From Microcystis panniformis FACHB-1757 (GTDB lineage Bacteria; Cyanobacteriota; Cyanobacteriia; Cyanobacteriales; Microcystaceae), in NCBI RefSeq assembly GCF_001264245.1, contig NZ_CP011339.1:3162001-3226000 (forward strand): a DNA stretch of 64,000 nt. Reading direction: 5' to 3'. A model generated the notes under the pieces. It did no database searches. It had not been told where the DNA came from and saw only the letters and a list, made by a program, of their open reading frames with translations. Numbering within the stretch: position 1 is the stretch's first letter; each line of letters begins with the position of its first letter. The translations under genes and the position numbers were made by a program. Below, piece after piece: positions 16,798-25,944 of the stretch.

Positions 16798-17925
16798 ATG
16801 GACTGGTGGCACAAACTCAAAGATAATCCTCTCGCCCGTTGGGGAGCAGTTTTACTGTTAATCTTCTATTTAAGCGTAATGGCGGCGGATTTTGTCGCTC
16901 CCTACTCTCCCTACTCCTCTCAACCCGGTCAGTCTCTCCTCCCCCCCACCCAAATCTTTTGGCGCTCGCAGTCGGGAAGTAACAAGGGTGAGTGGATTGG
17001 CCCCCACGTCTATCCCACCACTCAAAGTGCTATTAATATAGAAACTGGTGAGCGGAAGCTAATTAGAGATTTTAACAACCCCTTGCCGCTGCGTCTCTTG
17101 GTTAAGGGTGAAACCTATAATTTTGGTCAAATTCGCCTACCTTTGCCGCCAAAATGGGAGGAAGTAACTTTATTCCCCGGTATCCCTTTTGATCGCCATC
17201 TGTTCGGGGTCATCGGCGATGGTAGAATCAATATATTGGGAACTGACGAATCGGGACGCGATAGTTTTAGTCGCTTGATTTTCGGGGGCAGAATTAGTTT
17301 ATTTATCGGTTTGGTCGGGATTTTAATTTCTTTCCCTATCGGTTTATTTGTTGGTGGCGTTTCTGGCTATTTTGGCGGTTGGTTAGATGCGATTTTAATG
17401 CGTTTTGTGGAAGTTTTAATGACTATCCCCGGCATATATTTACTCGTGGCTCTGGCAGCCGTTTTACCCGCAGGATTAACCAGCACCCAACGCTTTTTAT
17501 TAATCGTCCTGATTACTTCTTTTATCAGTTGGTCGGGATTAGCGCGGGTAATTCGCGGTCAAGTTTTATCCCTGAAAGAACAGGAATTTATTCAGGCCGC
17601 TAAAGCTATGGGAGCAAAACCCCTTTATATTATTCTGCGTCATGTGCTGCCCCAAACTGCCAGTTATATCATTATTTCTGCTACGTTAGCCGTGCCGGGT
17701 TTTATCGTGGCCGAATCGGTTTTAAGTTTAATTGGTTTGGGAATTCAACAACCAGATCCTAGTTGGGGAAATATGCTTTCTCTGGCTACCAATGCCTCAA
17801 TTATTGTTCTACAACCCTGGTTAATTTGGCCAGCTGCTTTGTTAATTATTCTCACCGTTTTAGCTTTTAATTTACTCGGTGATGGTTTACGCGATTCTCT
17901 AGATCCTCGCAATTTAGAGAGATAA
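16798..17925 (+). CDS. ABC transporter permease, DppC/OppC type
   Basis: This is an inner-membrane subunit of a peptide/nickel-type ABC importer, about 375 residues from ATG 16798 (a TTG five codons earlier is also possible). A first membrane helix (WGAVLLLIFYLSVMAA) is followed by a long periplasmic loop unique to the C-type permease, then a five-helix core with the EAA loop QAAKAMGAKPLYIILRHVLPQ that contacts the ATPase. The large insertion after the first helix (residues about 30-130) is typical of the cyanobacterial version. Its likely B-type partner is encoded 39 kb away on the other strand (56103-57179), so the transporter genes are dispersed. Confidence 0.9.
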   Translation: MDWWHKLKDNPLARWGAVLLLIFYLSVMAADFVAPYSPYSSQPGQSLLPPTQIFWRSQSGSNKGEWIGPHVYPTTQSAINIETGERKLIRDFNNPLPLRLLVKGETYNFGQIRLPLPPKWEEVTLFPGIPFDRHLFGVIGDGRINILGTDESGRDSFSRLIFGGRISLFIGLVGILISFPIGLFVGGVSGYFGGWLDAILMRFVEVLMTIPGIYLLVALAAVLPAGLTSTQRFLLIVLITSFISWSGLARVIRGQVLSLKEQEFIQAAKAMGAKPLYIILRHVLPQTASYIIISATLAVPGFIVAESVLSLIGLGIQQPDPSWGNMLSLATNASIIVLQPWLIWPAALLIILTVLAFNLLGDGLRDSLDPRNLER

Positions 17926-17933
17926 TTTAGTTA

Positions 17934-18003
17934 TTATCAGTTATCAGTTATCAGTTATCAGTTATCAGTTATCAGTTATCAGTTATCAGTTATCAGTTAT
18001 CAG
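17934..18003. repeat. Heptamer array (TTATCAG x10)
   Basis: Ten perfect tandem copies of TTATCAG fill most of the gap between the DppC-type permease and the glycosidase gene, followed by a short palindromic continuation (TGAACTGATAACTG). It is the complement register of the CTGATAA array at 1787-1828. Confidence 0.95.
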
Positions 18004-18039
18004 TGAACTGATAACTGTAAAGTCTCCCCACTTCCCATT

Positions 18040-19266
18040 ATGAATAAAATCAGTAAAAGTTTTAATAATTTCGCCGATAGTTTGGTGATTTATAGTCAAA
18101 GATACGGAAAAATAAGCTGGGTAATATTTTTAATTATCTTTGCTTGTATCATGACGATAACCTTTAATTATCCGGCACAATCGACCAATCAACCCCAAGA
18201 AAAACCCGAAATTCGTGGAGTTTGGTTAACTAATATCGATAGTGAGGTATTATTTAAACCGCAAACCCTAAAAGATGCCCTTGATAGGTTGGCTGATTTA
18301 AACTTTAATACTATTTATCCCACGGTCTGGAATTGGGGTTATACACTCTATCCTTCTAAGGTAGCAGAAAAAGTGACAGGACGAGCGATCGATCCCCATA
18401 AGTCTTTAAAAAATCGCGACTTTTTAGAGGAAATAATTAGCCAAGGTCATCGGAAAAAATTAAGAATTATTCCTTGGTTTGAATTTGGTTTTATGGCTCC
18501 TGCGGATTCAGAATTAGCCAAACGACATCCCGATTGGTTAACCCAAAGACAGGATAAAAGCGTGATTTGGTGGGAAGGAAAAGTGCATCAACGGGTGTGG
18601 TTAAATCCCTTACATCCACAAGTACAAAACTTTATTACCGATTTAGTCAGCGAGATTATTACTAACTACGATATAGAAGGAATTCAGTTTGATGACCATT
18701 TTGGTTATCCCGCCGATTTTGGCTATGATGAAACCACAATTAAACTCTATCAAAGGGAACATTCGGGACAATTACCACCGCAAGATTACCAAGATAAAGC
18801 ATGGATTCAATGGCGGGCCGATAAAATTACTGACTATATGAATAGTTTGGCCCAGACGATTAAAAAGCAGCAACCTAGAGCGATTATTTCCCTATCTCCT
18901 AATCCCTACACTTTCTCCCTAGAATCCTATCTTTTAGATTGGCAAAAATGGCAAGAAAAAAACTTGATTGATGAATTAATAGTGCAAGTGTATCGAACTG
19001 ATATGAACGCCTTTGACTGGGAATTATCCCAACCAGAATTACAGCAAGCTAGACAATCTATCCCCGTAGCTATTGGGATTTTATCTGGTTTAAAAGGTCG
19101 TCCGATTCCGATGGTTAATATTACTCAACAAGTGGAAAAATCGAGACAACAAAATTTTGGTGTTTCTTTCTTTTTCTACGAAACTTTATGGAATATCAGC
19201 AATGAATCCCCTTCCTATCGACGCAGGATTTTTCGGGAAATACTCCAGTCTGCTAATCCTAGCTAA
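18040..19266 (+). CDS. GHL10-type glycoside hydrolase-like protein
   Basis: This 408-residue protein has an N-terminal membrane anchor or signal segment at about residues 22-44 (ISWVIFLIIFACIMTITF). A TIM-barrel domain of the glycosyl-hydrolase-like 10 (formerly DUF187) family begins at RGVWLTNIDSEVLF. Hallmarks include LNFNTIYPTVWNWGYTLYPS, IIPWFEFGFMAP and EGIQFDDHFGYP. Cyanobacterial members are exported and predicted to act on cell-envelope glycans; the exact substrate is unknown. It follows the heptamer array, which separates it from the permease gene, and precedes the UPF0182 gene on the same strand. Confidence 0.9.
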   Translation: MNKISKSFNNFADSLVIYSQRYGKISWVIFLIIFACIMTITFNYPAQSTNQPQEKPEIRGVWLTNIDSEVLFKPQTLKDALDRLADLNFNTIYPTVWNWGYTLYPSKVAEKVTGRAIDPHKSLKNRDFLEEIISQGHRKKLRIIPWFEFGFMAPADSELAKRHPDWLTQRQDKSVIWWEGKVHQRVWLNPLHPQVQNFITDLVSEIITNYDIEGIQFDDHFGYPADFGYDETTIKLYQREHSGQLPPQDYQDKAWIQWRADKITDYMNSLAQTIKKQQPRAIISLSPNPYTFSLESYLLDWQKWQEKNLIDELIVQVYRTDMNAFDWELSQPELQQARQSIPVAIGILSGLKGRPIPMVNITQQVEKSRQQNFGVSFFFYETLWNISNESPSYRRRIFREILQSANPS

Positions 19267-19401
19267 AATGGCTGACTTTAAGCGAAATTATTGCCCTAAC
19301 CTAGTCATAGTTTCTTAAGTTTATCTTTAAATTAAGAAAAAGCAGCAGGGAGAAACTAAAATCGCTAGAATGAAAAAAGACTCTCCCTTATCACTTTATC
19401 C

Positions 19402-22281
19402 ATGTTGATCAGACATAACCGAAGCTCGATCGCTAAACCTATTTTACTGTTTCTCGGCTGCCTTGTGATCGGGGAGTTGGGGATATTAGTTTTAGCCAAT
19501 AGCCTCTGGTTTACCGAGATGGGTTATTTAAACACTTTCCTGAAACAATTGTCTTGGCAACTAGGATTAGGTTGGGGAAGTGCGATTCTTTCTCTACTCT
19601 TTATTTTTACTAATTTACGTTTAGCCCAGCGTTTTCGTTGGCAAAAACCCAAAGAAGATAGTTATCCTCTTAGTCCTCAATCTCCTAGTATTAATTTACT
19701 CGGCCTTTTGATTATCACAACGGGAATTGGAGCTTGGATTGGGTCAATGTTATTGTATTACAGTAAACTAGCCCTCAGTCTCTGGACACCAGATTTTAAT
19801 CTCCCTAACCTTAGTTCTTCCCTAAGTTCTCCTCTGCAAATAGTTTGGATTAGGCAAGTATTAACCGATATTTCCAGTAATCTTTGGCAAGGGGTAATTA
19901 TCGCTTTTTTAGTCTTGGGATTATTAATTAAAACCGAGTATTTTTTGCGAATAATATCTATAGTATTAACTGTCATGCTATCTTTTATTATTGCTGGGCA
20001 GTGGGCGAACTTTTTAAAATATTTTTATGGTGTTCCTTTCAATATTAACGATCCTCAATACGGGAATGATTTAGGTTTTTATATCTTTCAATTACCCCTG
20101 TGGCAGTTACTAGAATTATGGCTCGGTGGTGTGGGAATATATACTCTTTTTGCTGTTAGTTTAACCTATCTTTTTTCGGGTGATAGTCTTTCTCTGGGAA
20201 CATTTCCGGGGTTTTCTCGTCCGCAACTGCGTCATTTATACGCCCTGTGGAGTGGGTTAATGGGGCTGCTAGTATTACACCATATTATTCAGCGTTACCT
20301 GCTACTTTACTCTCCGGAAGGGGTAGTTTATGGTGCGGGTTATATCGATGTTCATGTTGGTCAATTTATTGAAATTATTCTGGGAATTATTGCAGGAATA
20401 ACCTCTATATGGTTAGGAGAAAAAGCATTATTTGGTAAAAAAGACCGTCGCAAGTTATACAAAAACACTAAGAAAAAGTTGGTATTTTACCCCTACTTAG
20501 TTCCTGTATTTCTCTATTTAATTGTTTGGATAAGTGGCACAATTATCAGTGGACTATTACAAAGAACTGTCGTACAACCGAATGAATTAGTGAGAGAAAG
20601 ACCCTATATTGAAAGAAGTATTCAATCCACAAGAGCGGCTTTTTCCTTAGATAGAATTGATGCCCAAGTTTTCGATCCACAGGCCGAATTAAATGCCGAA
20701 GTTTTAGAGAGAAACCATCTAACTATCGATAATATTCGTCTTTGGGACACCAAACCACTGCTAGAAACTAACCGACAATTACAGCAAATTCGCTTATATT
20801 ATAAATTCCCTGATGCTGATATCGATCGCTATCGGGTACGCGTAGGACTGCCTGAAAAAATCGAGGAACGTCAAATATCTGAAAAACAACAGACCATTAT
20901 TGCCGCTAGAGAATTAGATTATAGTGCGGTTCCCACTTCTGCTAACACTTGGGTGAATAAACACCTCGTTTATACCCACGGTTATGGGTTCACTCTTTCT
21001 CCGGTTAATTTAGTAGCTGCTGCGGGTTTACCTTACTATTTTGTCAAAGATATCGGCACAAATAAAGACGAAGGAGCCCTCCAAACTTCTAGCGAATTAA
21101 TTGATTATAGTATTCCCATTGGTAAACCCCGCATTTACTACGGGGAATTAACTAATAATTATGTGATGACTCCCACCACCGTAGAAGAATTGGATTTTCC
21201 TAGCGGGGATGGAAATGTCTATAATACCTACGATGGAAAGGGAGGAATCTTAGTGGGGAAGGGGTGGAGACGTTGGCTATTTGCCCTTTATCTGCGGGAT
21301 TGGCAAATGTTATTTAGCCAAGATTTTACTCCCGAAACTCGCTTGTTAATGCGTCGTGATATCCAAAATCGCGTGCAAACTATCGCACCTTTTTTAAATT
21401 ATGATCGCAACCCCTATTTAGTAGCGGCAGATGTGGGCGATAGTAGTAGTAAATTACATTGGATTATTGATGCTTATACTATCAGCGATCGCTATCCCTA
21501 TTCTGACCCGGGGAAAGATAAATTTAACTATATTCGCAATTCGGTGAAAGTGGTAGTGGATGCCTATCATGGAACAGTGAATTTCTATGTTGCCGATGAA
21601 AATGATCCAATCATTCAGACGTGGAGTAAAATCTTTCCTCATCTCTTTAAATCTTTAGCAGAAATGCCAAAAACTCTCCGCAGTCATATCCGTTATCCCG
21701 AAGATTTATTTAGTACCCAAGCAGAAAGATTATTAACCTATCACATGACCGATCCGCAAGTATTTTATAATCGGGAGGATCAATGGGAAATTCCCCTAGA
21801 AATTTATGGCACGGAACCCCAGGCTGTATCACCCTATTATTTAATCATGAAACTGCCCGATTCCGACAAAGAAGAATTTATTCTTCTCCATCCCTATACT
21901 CCCTCTAGTCGGCAAAATTTAATCGCTTGGTTGGCAGCTCGTTCAGATGATAGAGAGTATGGTAAGTTATTGCTCTATCAATTTCCTAAACAAAGGTTAG
22001 TGTACGGGCCGAATCAAATTGAGGCTTTAATTAACCAAGATCCAGATATTTCTCAACAGATTTCTCTTTGGAATCGGGACGGTTCTAAAGTTTTGCAAGG
22101 ACACCTATTAATTATTCCCATTGAACAATCGCTGCTTTATGTAGAACCTTTGTATCTAGTGGCAGACCAAAATAGTGTCCCGACAATCGCTAGAGTAACA
22201 GTTGCTTATCAAAATAAAATTGTCATGGAACCAACCTTGAAGGAAGCTTTAGAAAAGCTATTCCAACGTCATCAGAGTTAA
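19402..22281 (+). CDS. UPF0182 family integral membrane protein
   Basis: This large protein has 959 residues. About seven hydrophobic helices occupy the first 380 residues (LLFLGCLVIGELGILVLA, LLGLLIITTGIGAWIGSML and others). A long extracytoplasmic C-terminal domain follows, with family-conserved stretches such as NIRLWDTKPLLETNRQLQQ, YVMTPTTVEELDFP and RRDIQNRVQTIAPFL. The family is widespread in cyanobacteria and actinobacteria but has no established function. The start gives a basic N-terminus before the first helix. The next features downstream are repeat-rich and on the other strand. Confidence 0.93.
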   Translation: MLIRHNRSSIAKPILLFLGCLVIGELGILVLANSLWFTEMGYLNTFLKQLSWQLGLGWGSAILSLLFIFTNLRLAQRFRWQKPKEDSYPLSPQSPSINLLGLLIITTGIGAWIGSMLLYYSKLALSLWTPDFNLPNLSSSLSSPLQIVWIRQVLTDISSNLWQGVIIAFLVLGLLIKTEYFLRIISIVLTVMLSFIIAGQWANFLKYFYGVPFNINDPQYGNDLGFYIFQLPLWQLLELWLGGVGIYTLFAVSLTYLFSGDSLSLGTFPGFSRPQLRHLYALWSGLMGLLVLHHIIQRYLLLYSPEGVVYGAGYIDVHVGQFIEIILGIIAGITSIWLGEKALFGKKDRRKLYKNTKKKLVFYPYLVPVFLYLIVWISGTIISGLLQRTVVQPNELVRERPYIERSIQSTRAAFSLDRIDAQVFDPQAELNAEVLERNHLTIDNIRLWDTKPLLETNRQLQQIRLYYKFPDADIDRYRVRVGLPEKIEERQISEKQQTIIAARELDYSAVPTSANTWVNKHLVYTHGYGFTLSPVNLVAAAGLPYYFVKDIGTNKDEGALQTSSELIDYSIPIGKPRIYYGELTNNYVMTPTTVEELDFPSGDGNVYNTYDGKGGILVGKGWRRWLFALYLRDWQMLFSQDFTPETRLLMRRDIQNRVQTIAPFLNYDRNPYLVAADVGDSSSKLHWIIDAYTISDRYPYSDPGKDKFNYIRNSVKVVVDAYHGTVNFYVADENDPIIQTWSKIFPHLFKSLAEMPKTLRSHIRYPEDLFSTQAERLLTYHMTDPQVFYNREDQWEIPLEIYGTEPQAVSPYYLIMKLPDSDKEEFILLHPYTPSSRQNLIAWLAARSDDREYGKLLLYQFPKQRLVYGPNQIEALINQDPDISQQISLWNRDGSKVLQGHLLIIPIEQSLLYVEPLYLVADQNSVPTIARVTVAYQNKIVMEPTLKEALEKLFQRHQS

Positions 22282-22430
22282 ATTGCCGCTAATTGGCCAC
22301 AAATTAGCAAGAAAGCTGATGCTGGTTCCAGAACGATCCTCAATATCCCCGAATTTGCCCAGAAAATTGCCTGCTCTGGTTAATCAGCCAATTTCAAAAT
22401 CCAGTATCATTAAAGGATTGAGTTATTCTT

Positions 22431-23510
22431 TTAATTGGAAAAGTGGGCAATTAATTCTGTGCGAGATGAATTAATTATTAAAGGGGTAAACTCCTCCACT
22501 GGTAATAATAAAATGCGCTCGATGATTACGGACAAATCTGGGTCTAAACTACCAAAACGAGCTTTCAATAAATTTTCTATCACCAGACGTTCTCCTTGTT
22601 GAAGACCCTGTTGAAGACCCTGTTGAAGACCTTGTTGAAGACCTTGTTGAAGACCCTGTTGAAGACCTTGTTGAAGACCTTGTTGAAGACCCTGTTGGAG
22701 ACCCTGTTGGAGACCCTGTTGAAGACCTTGTTGAAGACCTTGTTGAAGACCCTGTTGAAGACCCTGTTGAAGACCCTGTTGAAGACCCTGTTGACGGCCA
22801 GCATCCAGTTCTTCCTGAAGACGGGAAGTGTATAAAGGTGATAATCTCATAATTAACTCTCTGTCCTCCTGTTCAAGCTCTTGATCGTTAGTTAAAGAAG
22901 TTCTCAAGTTTAATAATAATTCTAGAGCATTTACCCGAAAAGGATGATCCTCTGGTAACGATTCTAGCTCATCGATCGCCCTTGCTTGTACTTTTCCCCG
23001 GCCTAAAATTCTTAACCAGAGAGTTGCTTCTGTTGGGGGTAATTGATGGATAACGGTGATTGCCGTGCGTAAAGAGGGAGCTAAAAAATAGATACCTTTC
23101 CCCCAATTCTCCTCATCTAATTTAGCTCCGAATCCTCCTAACAGTTGCGAGGAAGCGGTGGGAGTCAAAATCCAGAGACGGGGGATTTCTGCCTCGTTAA
23201 CATTCGTTTTCTGACGATTTGCTTGACGATTAATTTCTCCTTCCACTTCCAACAGTTTTAACAGACAAGTCCTAATTTCTGTAGCAGTGACAGGATTGCG
23301 AAAGGGTTCAAATAAACAGGGATTAATCGCCATTTTTCCCAGTAATCCTAGCAGTTCTCTCGGATTATTATCGAGCATCTGGGGTGAAAACCAGACATCG
23401 ATTTCTCGTACTTCTCCTCGTACAACCCGTGCCGATTTTACTTCTCCCAGAGAAGATAATAATTCTTCGAGATAATCTTTGGCAAACTGGTCATGAATAA
23501 ATCTAGTCAT
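22431..23510 (-). CDS. Rpn/DUF4351-like protein with QQGL repeats, copy 1
   Basis: This 359-residue protein matches the cyanobacterial family annotated as Rpn-type nuclease/putative transposase with a C-terminal DUF4351. The N-terminal RFIHDQFAKDYLEELL and SARVVRGEVREIDVWFSPQ resemble the PD-(D/E)XK core (acidic D in EIDVWF). A QQGL array of about 16 units links it to the DUF4351-like end (ENLLKARFGSLDPDLSVIIERI). The array makes such proteins look like flagellar assembly protein in automatic annotation, which is wrong. It differs from copy 2 mainly by five extra tetrapeptides. Its former ATG that overlapped uvrB has become ATC, so translation probably begins at 23510. Confidence 0.8.
   Translation of the reverse strand: MTRFIHDQFAKDYLEELLSSLGEVKSARVVRGEVREIDVWFSPQMLDNNPRELLGLLGKMAINPCLFEPFRNPVTATEIRTCLLKLLEVEGEINRQANRQKTNVNEAEIPRLWILTPTASSQLLGGFGAKLDEENWGKGIYFLAPSLRTAITVIHQLPPTEATLWLRILGRGKVQARAIDELESLPEDHPFRVNALELLLNLRTSLTNDQELEQEDRELIMRLSPLYTSRLQEELDAGRQQGLQQGLQQGLQQGLQQGLQQGLQQGLQQGLQQGLQQGLQQGLQQGLQQGLQQGLQQGLQQGLQQGERLVIENLLKARFGSLDPDLSVIIERILLLPVEEFTPLIINSSRTELIAHFSN
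22594..22794. repeat. 12-base tandem array encoding QQGL, copy 1
   Basis: About 16 copies of a unit TTGTTGAAGACC or TGTTGAAGACCC, with scattered third-position variants, encode QQGL on the minus strand. The second gene copy has five units fewer, so the array changed length after duplication. Confidence 0.9.
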
Positions 23511-23538
23511 AGGTTTATCTAAGATGATTTAATATACT

Positions 23539-24276
23539 TTAGACGTTCATAATCTGAGATTTATTAAACTTCTGAAATCGTAGAGTCAGCAAGGAATCCA
23601 GTTCTTTTTTATGTTTCAGATGGGCATCATTCAGACATTCATAAATAGCTGAAGAAAAGTCAGAAAAGTTCTCATAATATTTACCATATAAACATTTCTT
23701 TTTGACCAATTTCCACAGCCTTTCAATTAAATTTAGATTAGGTGAATAAGACGGCAGATAGAGCAGTTCTATTGACAAAGAAAGAGCTAATTCTTCAACA
23801 ATTTTACATTTTTGATAGCGGGCATTATCTAAGACTAGAGTGATGGGAATCATTAGTCCTAAAGCAGCTATTTTTGACGTGAGTTCACATACTTGAGTTG
23901 CTGTAATATAAGTTTCATATGTTACCAGAATAACTTCATGGGTTATCGCATTTAATGCTCCTAAAACCTTAAAGCGTTTACGCCCGCTCGGTGACTTAAC
24001 AAAAAGTCTCTCAAAACACCAAACAAAACCGAGAAATGCTCCCATAACAAAGTGAGGCGCATCAACAAAAAAAACAGCCCTTTTTCCTTCTTTAGCCTCA
24101 TTTAGTCTGGGTTCTAGCTTTTTTTCTTTGTAGTCCTCTTGTTCATCTGGGTCAGCTTTAGAAGGAAGAGAACCTACTTTTAAACATTTCATTCCCATTG
24201 ATTTTAAGAATTTTCTCACTTGGGTAGGACTTCGTTTTATTCCCGTCAATTCTTCTATCCTAATATACAGCTTCAT
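23539..24276 (-). CDS. IS630 transposase, DDE catalytic part (frame B)
   Basis: This 245-residue second reading frame carries the catalytic triad region: FVDAPHF for the first Asp, LVLDNARYQK for the second Asp and SPNLNLIERLWKLVKK for the Glu. The N-terminal KRSPTQVRKFLKSMGM belongs to the helix-turn-helix half shared with frame A. It overlaps frame A by 17 bases, an arrangement normally read by -1 ribosomal frameshifting to make a fused transposase. No internal stop is seen, so the enzyme may be functional. Confidence 0.88.
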   Translation of the reverse strand: MKLYIRIEELTGIKRSPTQVRKFLKSMGMKCLKVGSLPSKADPDEQEDYKEKKLEPRLNEAKEGKRAVFFVDAPHFVMGAFLGFVWCFERLFVKSPSGRKRFKVLGALNAITHEVILVTYETYITATQVCELTSKIAALGLMIPITLVLDNARYQKCKIVEELALSLSIELLYLPSYSPNLNLIERLWKLVKKKCLYGKYYENFSDFSSAIYECLNDAHLKHKKELDSLLTLRFQKFNKSQIMNV

Positions 24277-24583
24277 TTATTGTGGCTGGTGGATTTTTCT
24301 CGAAGTATTTTTTGAGGGTTTCTTTTTGAGACTCTAATTCACTTTTAGGGCGATAGAAGTTGATTTCTTTTAATTTTTCTATTCCGCCTTCTTCATAATC
24401 TCGAAGATAGGTTGATAAGGTATTTGGCGAGATTCCTGCTAACTGACAAATTTTTTGGTGCGGTATCTTTTGGCTTTTTAACCAGAGAACTTCCATCTTC
24501 AGTTGAACCTGGGGATGAGGATGATGAAATCTTTCATAATACAGTGAGTTCTTTTCTTCTTCCGTGAATTCTAGGTTAATCAT
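24260..24583 (-). CDS. IS630 transposase, DNA-binding part (frame A)
   Basis: This 107-residue frame begins at an ATG near the element's right end. It contains a helix-turn-helix of the IS630 type (HQKICQLAGISPNTLSTYLRDYEEGG). It ends NPPATINEAVY and stops in the overlap with frame B. The split is typical for several cyanobacterial IS630 elements. Confidence 0.85.
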   Translation of the reverse strand: MINLEFTEEEKNSLYYERFHHPHPQVQLKMEVLWLKSQKIPHQKICQLAGISPNTLSTYLRDYEEGGIEKLKEINFYRPKSELESQKETLKKYFEKNPPATINEAVY

Positions 24584-24680
24584 GTTTTTAATGAGTGCTT
24601 TGCTTCTAATTATGACTCTTAAACTATATTATTGTCCTTGAGTAAAAAATGCAAGTTGTAGCCGTGCAAAGTATAACTTA

Positions 24681-24798
24681 AGTGGGTGGGTGGAATTAAA
24701 TATAAGATGAACGTAGGTTGGGTTAAAGCATGAAACCCAACGCCCGATTATGTTACGCTACCGCTAACCCATCCTACAAATAATTGTGCCTCCCTACT
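24681..24798. mobile_element. 118-base MITE, family A, copy 1
   Basis: The ends AGTGGGTGGG and, on the other strand, AGTAGGGAGG are flanked by TA at 24679-24680 and 24799-24800. The interior contains the palindrome GTAGGTTGGGTT...AAACCCAACGC. A second 118-base copy lies at 39624-39741. It interrupts the duplicated uvrB tail, whose intact form in the second copy serves as the empty site. Confidence 0.85.
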
Positions 24799-24909
24799 TA
24801 TCTCGCGATTGCTTAATCCGAAATATCCCCAATTTGCCCAGAAAATTGCCTGCTCTGGTTAATCAGCCAATTTCAAAATCCAGTATCATTAAAGGATTGA
24901 GTTATTCTT

Positions 24910-25944
24910 TTAATTGGAAAAGTGGGCAATTAATTCTGTGCGAGATGAATTAATTATTAAAGGGGTAAACTCCTCCACTGGTAATAATAAAATGCGCTCG
25001 ATGATTACGGACAAATCTGGGTCTAAATTACCAAAACGAGCTTTCAATAAATTTTCTACCACCAGACGTTCTCCCTGTTGAAGACCCTGTTGAAGACCTT
25101 GTTGAAGACCTTGTTGAAGACCCTGTTGAAGACCCTGTTGAAGACCTTGTTGAAGACCTTGTTGAAGACCTTGTTGAAGACCCTGTTGAAGACCCTGTTG
25201 AAGACCCTGTTGACGGCCAGCATCCAGTTCTTCCTGAAGACGGGAAGTGTATAAAGGTGATAATCTCATAATTAACTCTCTGTCCTCCTGTTCAAGCTCT
25301 TGATCGTTAGTTAAAGAAGTTCTCAAGTTTAATAATAATTCTAGAGCATTTACCCGAAAAGGATGATCCTCTGGTAACGATTCTAGCTCATCGATCGCCC
25401 TTGCTTGTACTTTTCCCCGGCCTAAAATTCTTAACCAGAGAGTTGCTTCTGTTGGGGGTAATTGATGGATAACGGTGATTGCCGTGCGTAAAGAGGGAGC
25501 TAAAAAATAGATACCTTTCCCCCAATTCTCCTCATCTAATTTAGCTCCGAATCCTCCTAACAGTTGCGAGGAAGCGGTGGGAGTCAAAATCCAGAGACGG
25601 GGGATTTCTGCCTCGTTAACATTCGTTTTCTGACGATTTGCTTGACGATTAATTTCTCCTTCCACTTCCAACAGTTTTAACAGACAAGTCCTAATTTCTG
25701 TAGCAGTGACAGGATTGCGAAAGGGTTCAAATAAACAGGGATTAATCGCCATTTTTCCCAGTAATCCTAGCAGTTCTCTCGGATTATTATCGAGCATCTG
25801 GGGTGAAAACCAGACATCGATTTCTCGTACTTCTCCTCGTACAACCCGTGCCGATTTTACTTCTCCCAGAGAAGATAATAATTCTTCGAGATAATCTTTG
25901 GCAAACTGGTCATGAATAAATCTAGTCATAGGTTTATCTAACAT
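24910..25944 (-). CDS. Rpn/DUF4351-like protein with QQGL repeats, copy 2
   Basis: This 344-residue protein is nearly identical to copy 1 but has about 11 QQGL units. The start at 25944 (MLDKPMTRF) overlaps the uvrB stop by 11 bases (ATG TTA GAT AA), suggesting translational coupling to uvrB; a second ATG at 25929 is also possible. The PD-(D/E)XK-like N-terminus and DUF4351-like C-terminus are intact. This is probably the parental copy because it keeps the uvrB junction. Rpn-type proteins can act as DNA endonucleases; a specific role with UvrB is only inference from position. Confidence 0.8.
   Translation of the reverse strand: MLDKPMTRFIHDQFAKDYLEELLSSLGEVKSARVVRGEVREIDVWFSPQMLDNNPRELLGLLGKMAINPCLFEPFRNPVTATEIRTCLLKLLEVEGEINRQANRQKTNVNEAEIPRLWILTPTASSQLLGGFGAKLDEENWGKGIYFLAPSLRTAITVIHQLPPTEATLWLRILGRGKVQARAIDELESLPEDHPFRVNALELLLNLRTSLTNDQELEQEDRELIMRLSPLYTSRLQEELDAGRQQGLQQGLQQGLQQGLQQGLQQGLQQGLQQGLQQGLQQGLQQGLQQGERLVVENLLKARFGNLDPDLSVIIERILLLPVEEFTPLIINSSRTELIAHFSN
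25074..25214. repeat. 12-base tandem array encoding QQGL, copy 2
   Basis: About 11 units of the same 12-base repeat as in copy 1 encode QQGL on the minus strand. The pattern of CCC and CCT variants differs from copy 1, consistent with gain or loss of whole units. Confidence 0.9.

Larger units (their letters stand above)
23535..24673 (-). mobile_element. IS630-family insertion sequence
   Basis: The element is 1139 bases, flanked by TA on both sides (23533-23534 and 24674-24675), as expected for IS630/Tc1-type transposition. Its ends are TACTTTAGACG and, on the other strand, TACTTTGCACG. The intact target is preserved in the duplicate copy at about 25944-25957, which fixes the borders. Two overlapping transposase frames occupy the interior. 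Confidence 0.88.

Noticed and set aside
17934..18003. Heptamer array as a possible CRISPR
   Set aside because: There are no spacers; units are contiguous 7-mers, and no cas gene is present in the window.
22283..22474. 63-residue plus-strand frame after the UPF0182 gene
   Set aside because: It has a TTG start, overlaps the 3' end of the Rpn-like gene and lies partly in the duplicated segment; no family resemblance.
22580..22835. Open frames rich in VFN or LLKT on both strands over the QQGL arrays
   Set aside because: They are shadows of the 12-base repeat; the minus-strand QQGL frame continues into conserved domains on both sides, the others do not.
22431..23510. Annotation as flagellar assembly protein
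   Set aside because: The resemblance comes only from Gln/Gly repeats; the folded ends fit Rpn/DUF4351, and cyanobacteria of this type have no flagella.
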